This document shows positions 52,698-61,964 of a stretch of 64,000 bases of DNA, piece by piece. The first letter of the stretch is position 1, and the number at the start of each line of letters is the position of its first letter. A program made the position numbers and the translations under genes. The notes under the pieces were generated by a model that searched no databases, was not told the origin of the DNA, and saw nothing but the letters and a program-made list of their open reading frames with translations. Where the stretch lies: NCBI RefSeq assembly GCF_024343775.1, contig NZ_RJUF01000006.1, forward strand, positions 25,202 through 89,201, read 5' to 3'. This stretch comes from Lacihabitans soyangensis (GTDB lineage Bacteria > Bacteroidota > Bacteroidia > Cytophagales > Spirosomataceae).

Positions 52698-54044
52698 CTA
52701 AATTTCAACAAATAAGTTTGTGCTTCCGCCATCAGCTGAGCCTTTGTTGGTGGTTTTAAATTGTGGTTCTACCCAGTTTTGGCCATTTATTACAAACTTA
52801 AAATACTTTCTTTCTCCTTTTTTCAAAACTTCGGAGATTGGGAGTTCTAACTCAAAAATATCCGCTGATATTCTCTTCATTTTGTAGGTTTCGGAATCTT
52901 TGTTCCAGCCATTAAAGTCACCAGCAACGTTAACAGTTTTAATCTTTTCAAAATTTTCGTGATTAAAAACCTCCATGCCGTTATTTCCAAAAGACACAAT
53001 ATTCGGTTGTCTCTTGAAGATGAACTTCAGACGGTCATTTTCCAGCGAATATCCTTCAATATTTGAATACCTGCTTTCGCGGTAACCTTTCTTTTTTAGG
53101 TGTTTGAAGTATCCAGAATCCTTCAAAAAGGTTGTGCAAAATTTAAAATCATCCCATCTGCCTTCTATGATGTTCTTTATGGCTAGTGGCTTATCTTTAG
53201 AATTTTGATAATAAAACTTGCTTATTGTGTAGCCAATCGCATAGCCTAAGTCAGAGCAGGGTAAATTGGGATTTGACCCGGTGCTCAGCCACTGAGAGCT
53301 GGCTTTTCCTTCTTTTTGGGTGTTAAAAAGTTCCCAAGTCTCGACTTCGTGTTGTGAATAATAATCGAGATAATTCGCCACATAGGGTTTTTGGGTGGCT
53401 AATTCTGCAATAAAATCACAAGAGCCCTCGGCTATTGCCTTACCAAGCAGGCTCATTTTTTGGTCATTGAGTTTTTGCTGGGTATGTATATACTCATGCA
53501 CGTTGAGAGCCACCAAGCGGTCATCATCAGAAAATGCGAAAACATCCTTCAGCCAATTGTTGCCAAATTCCGAAACGTCAACAGTTTTATCGCCCATAGC
53601 TATTTCGGAGCCAATGAGTACCTTGTTTCCTTGTCTCGTTCCGCCTGACTGAAGTGCTCCAATAGTGAAGTACATTGCACCTTCTTTGAGTTGGGGATAC
53701 AATTTTTTAAGATAAACTATCGAACGCTCCATTTCTGGAATCTTACTTTTGACAATGGCAGTTCTTGGTCGAATAGATGCCCAAAATTTAGGAAAACCAT
53801 TAATTATTTTGACCAAATCCTCGGTTTTAAAAGGTCTTTCTTCCATAAAAGCTTTCAAACCCACCGAGCCTTTGTCGATATACATTTTTTGTAAAACCTC
53901 CACTTGTTGTTGTGTGTTATTTAGTTTGACAACACTGTCATATGCCATCCAAAATCTATCAATGTCATCTGTAAAAATCGTAGTAGATTGCGAAAAGCAA
54001 TTTTGAGATAGTATAAATGAGACAATGAGCAGCAGTTTTTTCAT
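52698..54044 (-). CDS. Exported HExxH peptidase-like protein with C-terminal CBM48-like domain
   Basis: 448 residues from MKKLLLIVSFILSQNCFSQ, which is a proper signal peptide; a longer frame upstream to 54083 is not needed. Residues about 20-330 form an alpha-helical peptidase-like domain with the gluzincin motif H183-E184-YI-H187 (NVHEYIHTQQKL), resembling DUF2268-type putative zinc proteases. Residues about 355-448 form an AMPK/CBM48 glycogen-binding-type beta domain (VAGDFNGWNKDS, KYFKFVINGQNWVEP). The fusion suggests a protease held at glucan or a fold used otherwise; activity is inferred. Confidence 0.75.
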   Translation of the reverse strand: MKKLLLIVSFILSQNCFSQSTTIFTDDIDRFWMAYDSVVKLNNTQQQVEVLQKMYIDKGSVGLKAFMEERPFKTEDLVKIINGFPKFWASIRPRTAIVKSKIPEMERSIVYLKKLYPQLKEGAMYFTIGALQSGGTRQGNKVLIGSEIAMGDKTVDVSEFGNNWLKDVFAFSDDDRLVALNVHEYIHTQQKLNDQKMSLLGKAIAEGSCDFIAELATQKPYVANYLDYYSQHEVETWELFNTQKEGKASSQWLSTGSNPNLPCSDLGYAIGYTISKFYYQNSKDKPLAIKNIIEGRWDDFKFCTTFLKDSGYFKHLKKKGYRESRYSNIEGYSLENDRLKFIFKRQPNIVSFGNNGMEVFNHENFEKIKTVNVAGDFNGWNKDSETYKMKRISADIFELELPISEVLKKGERKYFKFVINGQNWVEPQFKTTNKGSADGGSTNLFVEI

Positions 54045-54105
54045 GGAATAGTTTTTAAATTTTTCAAATATATCTACTTTCACGGAGTATTAAAAAAATA
54101 TATTA

Positions 54106-55221
54106 ATGGCACTGCCTGTTTATTTCGATTACGCCGCCACTACGCCTTTGGCTCCGGAAGTACTGAATGAAATGATACCTTATTTCACAGAAAACTTTGG
54201 AAATGCTGGCAGTAGGCACCATGCCTATGGGTGGTTGGCAGAAGAGGCTGTGGACGAAGCAAAAGAGAGAATCGCAAAGGCTTTTAAATGTAAAAAAAGC
54301 GAGGTAGTTTTTACGAGTGGAGCCACTGAGTCTATTAATTTGGCTTTGAAGGGTTTTGTAGTTTTAAATCCTGATTATCAAGTCATAAGCTGTGTTGCGG
54401 AGCACAAGGCTACGCTTGAGGTTGTTACTGACTTAGCCACTAAAAATATAAAGACGATACTTTTGGAGGTTGATAGTCAGGGGCAAATTTCTCTAGAGAA
54501 ATTAGAAGCCGAACTCCAAAAAGGCAAAAGTTTGGTTTCCATCATGTGGGTTAACAACGAAACTGGCTTGATTCAGCCCATTTCGGAAATTATAAAACTG
54601 AAAGAAAAGTATGATTTTGTTTTGCACTTAGATGCTACTCAAGCAGTCGGAAAAATAGCGATAGATTTTTCCGGTATTGATTTCCTGAGTTTTTCGGCTC
54701 ATAAAATTTATGGCCCAAAAGGTATGGGTGCTTTGCTGATTAAAGATGGACAAAAAGTAAACCCCCAGATAGTAGGCGGAGGCCAGCAACGAAATCTGAG
54801 AAGTGGCACATTGAATATTCCTGGAATTGTGGGATTGGGGAAATCGGTAGAATTGGCTAATAACGGAATAAGTGAATTCAATACCCATTGTGAAAAACTA
54901 AGAGATAGATTAGAGGAAGAAGTTCTTAAAATTTATCCAAAAGCCTTTGTAAATGGCTCTGATGCTCAAAGAGTTTCTAATATTTCTAACATCTGTTTCA
55001 AAGGCTTCGATGGTGAAGATTTGATGAGAAAGCTCCACAAAGTAGCCATTTCTAATGGTTCGGCATGTAACTCTGCCACTACTTTTCCATCTCACGTACT
55101 TTCCGCCATGGGCATGAGCGAATCCGACGCATTTGGGAGTTTACGTTTTAGCTTTGGTTGGGGAAATTCGGATAAGGATTTGGAGGTGTTTTTTGAGAAT
55201 TTGAGGAAAGTATTAGGCTGA
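54106..55221 (+). CDS. Cysteine desulfurase family protein
   Basis: A 371-residue PLP enzyme of the NifS/IscS group that takes sulfur from cysteine for Fe-S clusters or tRNA modification. PLP-binding K200 is in SFSAHKIYGPKGMG, ATESINLALKG and HLDATQAVGKI hold the cofactor, and the persulfide Cys321 is in SNGSACNSATTFPSH. The short loop after the Cys resembles group I enzymes. No IscU or scaffold gene is adjacent, so it may be a general or accessory desulfurase. Confidence 0.92.
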   Translation: MALPVYFDYAATTPLAPEVLNEMIPYFTENFGNAGSRHHAYGWLAEEAVDEAKERIAKAFKCKKSEVVFTSGATESINLALKGFVVLNPDYQVISCVAEHKATLEVVTDLATKNIKTILLEVDSQGQISLEKLEAELQKGKSLVSIMWVNNETGLIQPISEIIKLKEKYDFVLHLDATQAVGKIAIDFSGIDFLSFSAHKIYGPKGMGALLIKDGQKVNPQIVGGGQQRNLRSGTLNIPGIVGLGKSVELANNGISEFNTHCEKLRDRLEEEVLKIYPKAFVNGSDAQRVSNISNICFKGFDGEDLMRKLHKVAISNGSACNSATTFPSHVLSAMGMSESDAFGSLRFSFGWGNSDKDLEVFFENLRKVLG

Positions 55222-55356
55222 TTTTTTATCGGAAAACATAGTTTACTTCTTTAGATTGATAATAACATCAGTATTTTCATACATCCGAATCTTATTTCGA
55301 GCTATTCCTATTTAACTATTTCGCAGCCTTCAAACCTTTTTAAGAAATACCCGAAA

Positions 55357-57435
55357 TCATAGTTTCTTAAAACTCACAGCAAAACCACCACCAGCGGCCA
55401 TTTGCAAACTAAGACTAGATTTGTTATTTACTTTCATTTTTTCAATCACATAATCTTGCGGATTTTTATCCCAAGATGCTTTTGGGCCATCTTTGTAAAT
55501 AGTGGCTTCGTATTCCGTATTTTCTTTTAGAAAATCTAGTTTAAAGTTCATTTTTCTGCTGTTTTCGTCAGAAATCGATCCTAAATACCAATCCTCCGAG
55601 TTTTTCTTTTTTCTGGCAGTCACTACATATTCACCTGGTTCTGCCGAAATAACTTTGGTGTCATCCCAGTCAACAGGGACATCTCTGATAAATTGAAAAG
55701 CATCGGGATATTTTTGAAAATTCTCCGGAAAATCTCCTGCCATTTGTAATGGGCTATAAATAGTTACGTACAAGGCCAACTGCTTGGTAAGGGTAGTTTT
55801 TACTTTCTGTTTTCGGCTTGGGTCATATTGGATGAGGTTAAAATGGAAGAAACCCGGCGTATAGTCCATAGGTCCGCCCATGAGTCTCGTAAATGGCAAA
55901 ATGGTTTCGTGTTCGGGCCTTAATCCAAGTGTTGGTGCATTATTAAATTCATTACCTCGAGCAGCTTCGTTGGCCAGCCAATTTGGGTATGTACGATGCA
56001 GACCTGTTGGATGTGCTGGCTCGTGGGCTTCCACCATAATTTGGTTCTCAGCAGCTTTTTTCGCCACCCTTTCGTAGTGATTCACCATCCATTGGCTGTC
56101 GTGGTGTTCGCCTCGGGGAATTATTTTGCCCACATAACCAGTTTTTACGGTGTTCATACCATGGTTTTTCATAAAATCAAAGGCCTTGTCTATGTGACGC
56201 TCATAGTTGGTGGCTGAGCCGGACGTTTCATGGTGCATAATGATTTTTACACCTTTTTGCTTGGCATATTCACTCAGATAATTCACGTTGTAGTCGTCAT
56301 AAGGACTTACAAAATCGAAAACGTCCTCTTTCCAATTGCCAAACCAGTCTTCCCAGCCTTGGTTCCAGCCTTCCACCAATACGCCATCAAAGTTGTTTTC
56401 AGCCGCAAAATCTATGTATTTTTTAACATTTTCGGTGTTGGCTCCATGCTTACCGCTGGCCTTAAACCAGTCCGATTTACCCACATGCATTTCCCACCAC
56501 ATACCTATAAATTTCTGTGGCTTTATCCATGAAGCGTCCGTTATTTTGCTAGGTTCGTTTAGATTCAGAATCATTTTTGATTCCAGAATTTTCTCGGCCT
56601 TGTCGCTGACGTTTATCACCCTCCAAGGCGTGTTAAAAGGTGTTTGAAGATAGGCTTTATTGCCAACTGCGTCGGGTGTAAGGTGTGAAGTAAGCGTTAG
56701 TGTGGCTTTGTCCAAGTCCAGGTGCATGACTGGATAATTTACCAAGGCCGCCTCATGAATATTGATATAAAGCCCCGTTTTTGACTTCATCATCAAGGGC
56801 GTTTGGATAGAATTTTTACCGATTAGCGACTGCAAAGCAATATCTTTTTCTTGGTTTGCTGCCTTCGTTGCGTCTATTTCAGATAAAAGCGTGGTGTTGT
56901 AAAGGTACTCATTGGTGTCATAATCGCCTGGTATCCAGAAGGTTTTGTGATTACCTGAGAGTTTAAATTGGGTTAATTCGTTTTTGACTATAAAATGTTT
57001 AAAATCAGCTTGTTCAGGAAAATAGTATCTAAATCCAAGACCTTCATTAAAAATCCGAAATTCCAAATCAAGCAGAACATTTGACGTCGATTTTAGGTGA
57101 ACAACAAGTTTTTTATACTGATTCCTTATTTCCGAAACCTCACCCCAAACAGGTTTCCAAGTTTCGTTGACGCTCGAGGTATCGGTGCTGAGCCATGTAA
57201 AAGTGTTGAGTTTTATTTTTGGTTTGCTAAGTTCAAAACCCACCAAAGAGTTTTCGATGACAAACTCATTTCCAAATTTTAAATTATAGATTATCAGCTT
57301 ATTAGCACTTTGATTTACCGAAAGGCTAATTTTTTTATCGGGCGATTGGATAGTAAAATTGGACTGGCTTTTAACTTTTGAAAACATAAGGCAACAAAAG
57401 CAAGCCAAAAGGCTAATTTTGGTAAATTGTATCAT
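55357..57435 (-). CDS. Glycoside hydrolase family 97 protein
   Basis: 692 residues from MIQFTKISLLACFCCLMFS, a signal peptide ending SQ; a longer frame to 57504 is unlikely. GH97 enzymes are alpha-glucosidases or alpha-galactosidases of Bacteroidota. The N-terminal beta-super-sandwich covers about 25-280; the TIM barrel follows with GVLVEGWNQGWEDWFGNW, IMHHETSGSATNYERH (the HHE is typical of inverting SusB-like members), AHEPAHPTGLHRTYPN and LRPEHETILPFTRLMGGPMDYTPG. A C-terminal beta domain ends it. No SusCD pair is adjacent. Likely periplasmic. Confidence 0.92.
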   Translation of the reverse strand: MIQFTKISLLACFCCLMFSKVKSQSNFTIQSPDKKISLSVNQSANKLIIYNLKFGNEFVIENSLVGFELSKPKIKLNTFTWLSTDTSSVNETWKPVWGEVSEIRNQYKKLVVHLKSTSNVLLDLEFRIFNEGLGFRYYFPEQADFKHFIVKNELTQFKLSGNHKTFWIPGDYDTNEYLYNTTLLSEIDATKAANQEKDIALQSLIGKNSIQTPLMMKSKTGLYINIHEAALVNYPVMHLDLDKATLTLTSHLTPDAVGNKAYLQTPFNTPWRVINVSDKAEKILESKMILNLNEPSKITDASWIKPQKFIGMWWEMHVGKSDWFKASGKHGANTENVKKYIDFAAENNFDGVLVEGWNQGWEDWFGNWKEDVFDFVSPYDDYNVNYLSEYAKQKGVKIIMHHETSGSATNYERHIDKAFDFMKNHGMNTVKTGYVGKIIPRGEHHDSQWMVNHYERVAKKAAENQIMVEAHEPAHPTGLHRTYPNWLANEAARGNEFNNAPTLGLRPEHETILPFTRLMGGPMDYTPGFFHFNLIQYDPSRKQKVKTTLTKQLALYVTIYSPLQMAGDFPENFQKYPDAFQFIRDVPVDWDDTKVISAEPGEYVVTARKKKNSEDWYLGSISDENSRKMNFKLDFLKENTEYEATIYKDGPKASWDKNPQDYVIEKMKVNNKSSLSLQMAAGGGFAVSFKKL

Positions 57436-57735
57436 AGGGTAAGTATTATTGGGAGGCAAAATAGTATATTTTTTGGAAAATTTCAGAGTTCTCCAAAAAA
57501 TCAAAGCAGGTTTAGTTATTCGATACCTAGGTCTTATTCCGAATAGGTTATTGGCAAAAGTCTGTTTTTTTGAAAGAAGATGGGTTTTTAAAATTCATCT
57601 GACAGAAAGAGACCATGTAAAAGTCTAGAATGTTTTGGGAATTAGTGTGCTATGGTGCTCTCCAAAAACCAAGTTTTACACTCTTCTAAATTGGACTGGC
57701 CAGAGGCTATTTTTAGGAATCAAGCAACCTTAAAC

Positions 57736-57929
57736 TCAAGCAAGAGCTCTAAAGACAGCATCATATTCTTTAAAATTTTCTTCTTATAGTTGATCAAAAT
57801 CCATTTTCTTTTTTCTTCTTTTGAGTTCATTCCTAACATCTATTATTAAAGTATTGAAAAATCAGGGTCAGATTCAGCAAGTTCAATTAATCGTTTTTTC
57901 AATTCTTCTCTTTCTGCTACAGTTGTCAT
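57736..57929 (-). pseudogene. Decayed small gene (about 64 codons)
   Basis: The minus strand from ATG at 57929 reads MTTVAEREELKKRLIELAES and ends at TAA (57846) after 27 residues. A shifted frame then continues in coding style, NELKRRKKKMDFDQL, TAA, EENFKEYDAVFRALA, TGA at 57736. One frameshift and one nonsense change thus break what looks like a small helical antitoxin-type protein. No partner gene was recognised in 57436-57735, which otherwise seems empty. Confidence 0.5.
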
Positions 57930-57982
57930 TATCGTAATTTTTATTCTTAACGAACCAATTCCTATCCAAATATACAAAAATC

Positions 57983-60154
57983 CTACAAAACCAAAAGTCC
58001 CTGTTCACGCATTTCGTTGATGGGTTTGGAATACCAAAAAAGCTCAAAATGCTCAAATTTGTTTTCGAAAGAAGTTTTTAATTCATTGAAAGTAATGGTT
58101 TTAGTATTTCGGACATCCATCAATTTTAAGTTTTCCAAAAACCACTCGCCTTTTTCTTTTTCGATGTTTATGCTGAAAGTCTCCATTTTTTCATGGAAAG
58201 TCAGTTGCAATGCTGGACCTTTTTTGGACTTGGTTTCTTCCACAATGGGTCGATTTCCAATCCACACGATCTTGGCGTTCGGTTTTATGAGGCTATGATC
58301 TTGTTCTTCAAGACATTCAGTAATAAAATCAGGTCGAATTTTGGTTTTGGGTATTTTAAAATCAAACCAATCTTGTAGTGGATACTCAAAACAAAGCCCA
58401 TGCATGTAATTGTAAAGTGATTTCTTCAGCCCAAAACTAAATTTATCGTGGTCGATACCCGTAGAATCCTTGAATTGGATATCATTGTCGGCAAAGCTAA
58501 TGTCTTTGTAATCAGGTAATATGCCGAATTTCTCAGGATTTAGCCCAACGGGACTATGAGCAGTAAGGGCAAATTGATGCCAAAAGCCCGAATGTAAAAT
58601 GCCCAACTCAAACATCTGTCGCACCATTTCGAGGCTATCCACAGTTTCTTGTAAGGTTTGGGTAGGGTAGCCGTACATCAGATAAGCATGCACCATGATG
58701 CCCGACTCTACAAAGTTGCGGTTTACCTGAGCCACCTGGGCTACCGTAACGCCCTTGTCTATCAATGCCAAAAGTCGGTCAGAGGCCACTTCCAATCCTC
58801 CCGAAACCGCTATGCAACCCGAAGATTTGAGCAGAACACAAAGGTCAGCTGTAAAGCTTTTTTCGAAACGGATATTGGTCCACCAGGTCACGACCAATCC
58901 ACGCCTCAAAATCTCCAAAGCCACTTCACGCATAAGTGCGGGCGGGGCTGCTTCGTCCACAAAATGGAAACCGTTCTCTCCGGTTTGGGCTATCATCTGC
59001 TCCATTCTGTCCACCAATATTTTTGCGGCAATAGGTTCGTAAAGTTTGATATAATCGAGCGAAATATCGCAAAAAGTACATTTGCCCCAATAGCAGCCAT
59101 GAGCCATGGTGAGCTTGTTCCAGCGGCCATCCGACCATAAGCTGTGCATAGGGTTAGCCAGCTCAATTACCGAAATATATTTATCTAATGCCAAATCAGA
59201 ATAGTCTGGCGTACCTACTTCGCTGTGTTTGTACTCTTTTTGGGTGGAATTGTTGATATATTGCACTTCACCATTTTGGAGGCAAAAAGTTCGTTTAAAC
59301 TCCGTACTTTCGTTTTCCCCTTTTACATTTTTTGCCAGTGATTCAATCGGAAGTTCGCCATCGTCCAGCGTGATGAAATCAAAATACTCAAAAACCCGTG
59401 CATCTTTTACACTACGAAGCTCGGTATTGGCAAAGCCTCCACCCATCGCTATTTTTATTTCAGGGAAATGCTCTTTGATGTAGCCTGCACAGCGAAACGC
59501 ACTGTACAAATTGCCCGGAAAGGGCACCGAAAAACAGACCAATTTAGGTTGAATTTCTTCTAGCTTTTGGTTTAAAATCCTTAGTGTAATTTCATCAATA
59601 AAAGTGTGAGCTTCTTGGAGGTGAGCATACAATTCATCAAACGAATTGGCACTTCTACCTAATCGTTCGGCGTAGCGACTAAAGCCAAAGTTTTCGTCGA
59701 GACATTCTACTATAAAATCAGACAAATCTTCGAGATACAATGTGGCCAGATGCTTGGCTTTGTCTTGCATGCCCATGTTGCCAAAGGCCCATTCCAAGTC
59801 ATTTTCTTGTGAAAACCTGGATGCTTGTGGGAGGAAATTTCCGCTACAAATCTGCCGAGCCAAAGTAGGCTTATGGCCTTGTAAAAAGGCAATTACCTCT
59901 TCGATGGTCAGAATATAATCATTCTTTAGCCCAAAAATCCGCTGGGCATTTTCTGAAACTCCATCCAAATTGGCCTTTTCAAAAATAGAAGCCAAACCAG
60001 CTTTAGAAAACAACTCCAAAATAACCTCAATGCCCAAGTCCATCTGAAACGCCGTAATACTTTTGGTATTCAAAAACCCCTTCAAATAGGCCGTAGCCGG
60101 ATAAGGCGTATTGAGCTGGGTAAATGGCGGCGTAATGAGCAGAAGGTCTTTCAA
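57983..60154 (-). CDS. B12-binding / radical SAM protein
   Basis: A 723-residue protein of the class with an N-terminal cobalamin-type fold (KIAMGGGFANTELRS near residue 235) and a radical SAM barrel. The cluster motif is GCYWGKCTFCDI near residue 356 (C-X4-C-X2-C rather than C-X3-C-X2-C, a variant seen in this subgroup). Later stretches GGLEVASDRLLALIDKGVT and HAYLMYGYPTQTLQETVDSL fit SAM-binding strands. Substrate unknown; such enzymes methylate or rearrange carbon centres in lipids and natural products. No modifying-target gene is next to it. Confidence 0.88.
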   Translation of the reverse strand: MKDLLLITPPFTQLNTPYPATAYLKGFLNTKSITAFQMDLGIEVILELFSKAGLASIFEKANLDGVSENAQRIFGLKNDYILTIEEVIAFLQGHKPTLARQICSGNFLPQASRFSQENDLEWAFGNMGMQDKAKHLATLYLEDLSDFIVECLDENFGFSRYAERLGRSANSFDELYAHLQEAHTFIDEITLRILNQKLEEIQPKLVCFSVPFPGNLYSAFRCAGYIKEHFPEIKIAMGGGFANTELRSVKDARVFEYFDFITLDDGELPIESLAKNVKGENESTEFKRTFCLQNGEVQYINNSTQKEYKHSEVGTPDYSDLALDKYISVIELANPMHSLWSDGRWNKLTMAHGCYWGKCTFCDISLDYIKLYEPIAAKILVDRMEQMIAQTGENGFHFVDEAAPPALMREVALEILRRGLVVTWWTNIRFEKSFTADLCVLLKSSGCIAVSGGLEVASDRLLALIDKGVTVAQVAQVNRNFVESGIMVHAYLMYGYPTQTLQETVDSLEMVRQMFELGILHSGFWHQFALTAHSPVGLNPEKFGILPDYKDISFADNDIQFKDSTGIDHDKFSFGLKKSLYNYMHGLCFEYPLQDWFDFKIPKTKIRPDFITECLEEQDHSLIKPNAKIVWIGNRPIVEETKSKKGPALQLTFHEKMETFSINIEKEKGEWFLENLKLMDVRNTKTITFNELKTSFENKFEHFELFWYSKPINEMREQGLLVL

Positions 60155-60234
60155 AAGGTCTTTTTTTGTGTAAAATTAGGGATTTGTTTTGGGAAACATT
60201 AATCCATGATATTTTCAAAAGAAAATAAATTTAT

Positions 60235-60279
60235 TTTACTTGACGTTTAAGAAAAAATAAATTACTTTTGTCAAGTAAA
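60235..60279. promoter_or_regulatory. Candidate operator of the XRE-ImmA gene
   Basis: TTTACTTGAC (60235-60244) and GTCAAGTAAA (60270-60279) form a perfect 10-bp inverted repeat with a 25-base spacer, and a third, partial half-site (TTACTT at 60262-60267) lies next to the second arm. It ends 9 bases before the start codon, so autoregulation by the XRE domain is likely. Confidence 0.6.
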
Positions 60280-60288
60280 CAAAAATCA

Positions 60289-61344
60289 ATGTCAGCAATT
60301 AATCAAAATATAGATTTCGCCGAACGCCTTGCCAGTGCAAGACGCATGGCTGGACTATCGCTACAGGAATTGGCTGATTTAATGGAGAATAGCATCAGCA
60401 AACAAGCCATTCACCAATTTGAGCAAGGTAAATCAAAACCCGAAGCCGGCACTTTGCAGAATATGGCCAATGCCTTAAAAGTTAGTCTCGACTATTTTTT
60501 CAGGTCTAATACCCTGACTTTTGAAAAGCTCGCCTACCGAAAAAAAGTAAAACTCACAAAAACCGAGGAAGCAGCTATACAAGAAACCGCCAAAGACAAA
60601 CTGGAGCGATATTTTGAAGTGGAATCTCTAACCGACACCGTTTTAAAGTTTCAAAATCCCATAGTAGGCACTTATATCACCAATCAGGAGGATATTGAAA
60701 AAGCCGCTGAAAGTCTTAGACAAAAGTGGGAGCTTGGTGTAAAACCTATTCCTAGCGTGATAGAAATGCTGGAGGAAAAAGGCTTGAAAGTGATAGAAAT
60801 TGATGCTTCGTACGCCTTTCAAGGCTTTAGTGCCGCAGCCAATGAGGAGCTCGTAATTGTACTGAACAAAAAGGATGATGCTTGCCGCAAAAGATTTACT
60901 GCGGTGCATGAGTTAGCCCATATAGTGTTAGATATAGACGAAAGTCTGGACGAAGAAAAAACTTGTCATAGCTTTGCGGGAGCATTTTTGTTTCCAAGGC
61001 AAAGTGTAATAGAAGTGTTTTCTGAAAAAAGGAAGAAAGTGGCTTTTGCAGAGCTAAAGCAGCAAAAAGAATACTACGGACTATCGATACAAGCCATTTT
61101 GATGCGGCTCAGAAACTTGGAAATCATCAATGATTCTACTTACAAGGGTTTTATGATTTGGATGACCAAAATGGGCTATCGAACCAAAGAACCCGGGCAA
61201 TACGCAGGAGTAGAAAAAGCCATGCGGTTTTCTGGTTTGGTTTATCGGGCGGCCATAGAGGAAGTGGTATCCTTAAGTAAAGCAGCCAGTTTGGCCGGGC
61301 AGAGTTTGGGGGATTTTAGACGAACATTAACAGGAAACAATTAA
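60289..61344 (+). CDS. XRE family regulator with ImmA/IrrE metallopeptidase domain
   Basis: 351 residues from MSAINQNIDFAERLAS. The N-terminal 70 residues are an XRE helix-turn-helix (SARRMAGLSLQELADLMENS, KQAIHQFEQGKSKPEAGTLQN). A second part holds the ImmA/IrrE (COG2856) zinc peptidase: H207-E208-LA-H211 in VHELAHIVLDI and the later SFAGAFLFP. An upstream TTG at 60268 would add seven residues and is less likely. The stop overlaps the next start by one base (TAATG), so the pair is translationally coupled. Such proteins act in toxin-antitoxin-like, phage or stress switches. It carries its own candidate operator. Confidence 0.9.
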   Translation: MSAINQNIDFAERLASARRMAGLSLQELADLMENSISKQAIHQFEQGKSKPEAGTLQNMANALKVSLDYFFRSNTLTFEKLAYRKKVKLTKTEEAAIQETAKDKLERYFEVESLTDTVLKFQNPIVGTYITNQEDIEKAAESLRQKWELGVKPIPSVIEMLEEKGLKVIEIDASYAFQGFSAAANEELVIVLNKKDDACRKRFTAVHELAHIVLDIDESLDEEKTCHSFAGAFLFPRQSVIEVFSEKRKKVAFAELKQQKEYYGLSIQAILMRLRNLEIINDSTYKGFMIWMTKMGYRTKEPGQYAGVEKAMRFSGLVYRAAIEEVVSLSKAASLAGQSLGDFRRTLTGNN

Positions 61345-61862
61345 TGACGCAAGCCCACACAACATATCGAATAGCCATAAATGACGCAAACTTATTATTT
61401 GATTTGTTTGATGTTGATTTGATTGACGCTTTCTTTCAATTAAACCTCGAATTTCATACTACTTCATTGATTATTGGGGAATTAGATATTGAACAAAAGG
61501 CCAAAATTCAGACACATATTGATTCTAATAGGCTCAAAATTAGAGAGATAGAGCTAAGCGAAATAGAAACATTTAAAGGCTTGACAGTACAAACCAAGAA
61601 GCTTTCAATTCCTGACTTGTCATTATATTTTTATGCAAAAGAGTTAAAAGAATTCATGATTTTGACGGGAGACAATAAACTAAGAAAGGAGGCCGAAAAA
61701 TTGGGTTTTGAGGTGCATGGCGTTTTGCGGGTTTTTGAGGAAATGGTCAACCAAAAAATTTTGCAAAAGCAATTGGCTGTTCAAAAATTAGAAGAATTAA
61801 TGAAAGTCAATTTGTGGTTGCCAGTTAGAGAGTGTGAGAAGTTAATTGGAGTTTGGATTTGA
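61344..61862 (+). CDS. PIN-like domain protein, probable toxin-type partner
   Basis: A 172-residue protein whose acidic residues fit a PIN-type RNase: AINDANLLFDLFDVDLID near residue 9-26 and, later, LTGDNKLRKEAEKLGFEVHG near residue 111 with the third acid. Conserved order and length (about 150-170) fit COG2856-linked PIN proteins, but similarity to known VapC is weak. Its ATG overlaps the stop of the XRE-ImmA gene by one base. RNase activity is inferred. Confidence 0.7.
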   Translation: MTQAHTTYRIAINDANLLFDLFDVDLIDAFFQLNLEFHTTSLIIGELDIEQKAKIQTHIDSNRLKIREIELSEIETFKGLTVQTKKLSIPDLSLYFYAKELKEFMILTGDNKLRKEAEKLGFEVHGVLRVFEEMVNQKILQKQLAVQKLEELMKVNLWLPVRECEKLIGVWI

Positions 61863-61892
61863 ATATTATTAAAATTAGTTTTTGTAATTTTG
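61858..61892 (+). promoter_or_regulatory. Candidate promoter of the repeat-protein pair
   Basis: TTTG (61858-61861), 23-base spacer, TAATTTTG (61885-61892), at the upper end of allowed spacing. It overlaps the stop of the PIN gene and suggests that the two following genes can be transcribed separately. Confidence 0.4.
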
Positions 61893-61964
61893 ATAATGAA
61901 AAGTTAATAATGAGAAAGTTAGCTACTTGAATTTAGAAAATTGTGAAAAAGAAAAAAGTTGATT

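Noticed and set aside
57436..57735. Toxin gene expected after the decayed antitoxin-like gene
   Set aside because: Only short frames broken by stops were found and no toxin motif could be recognised.
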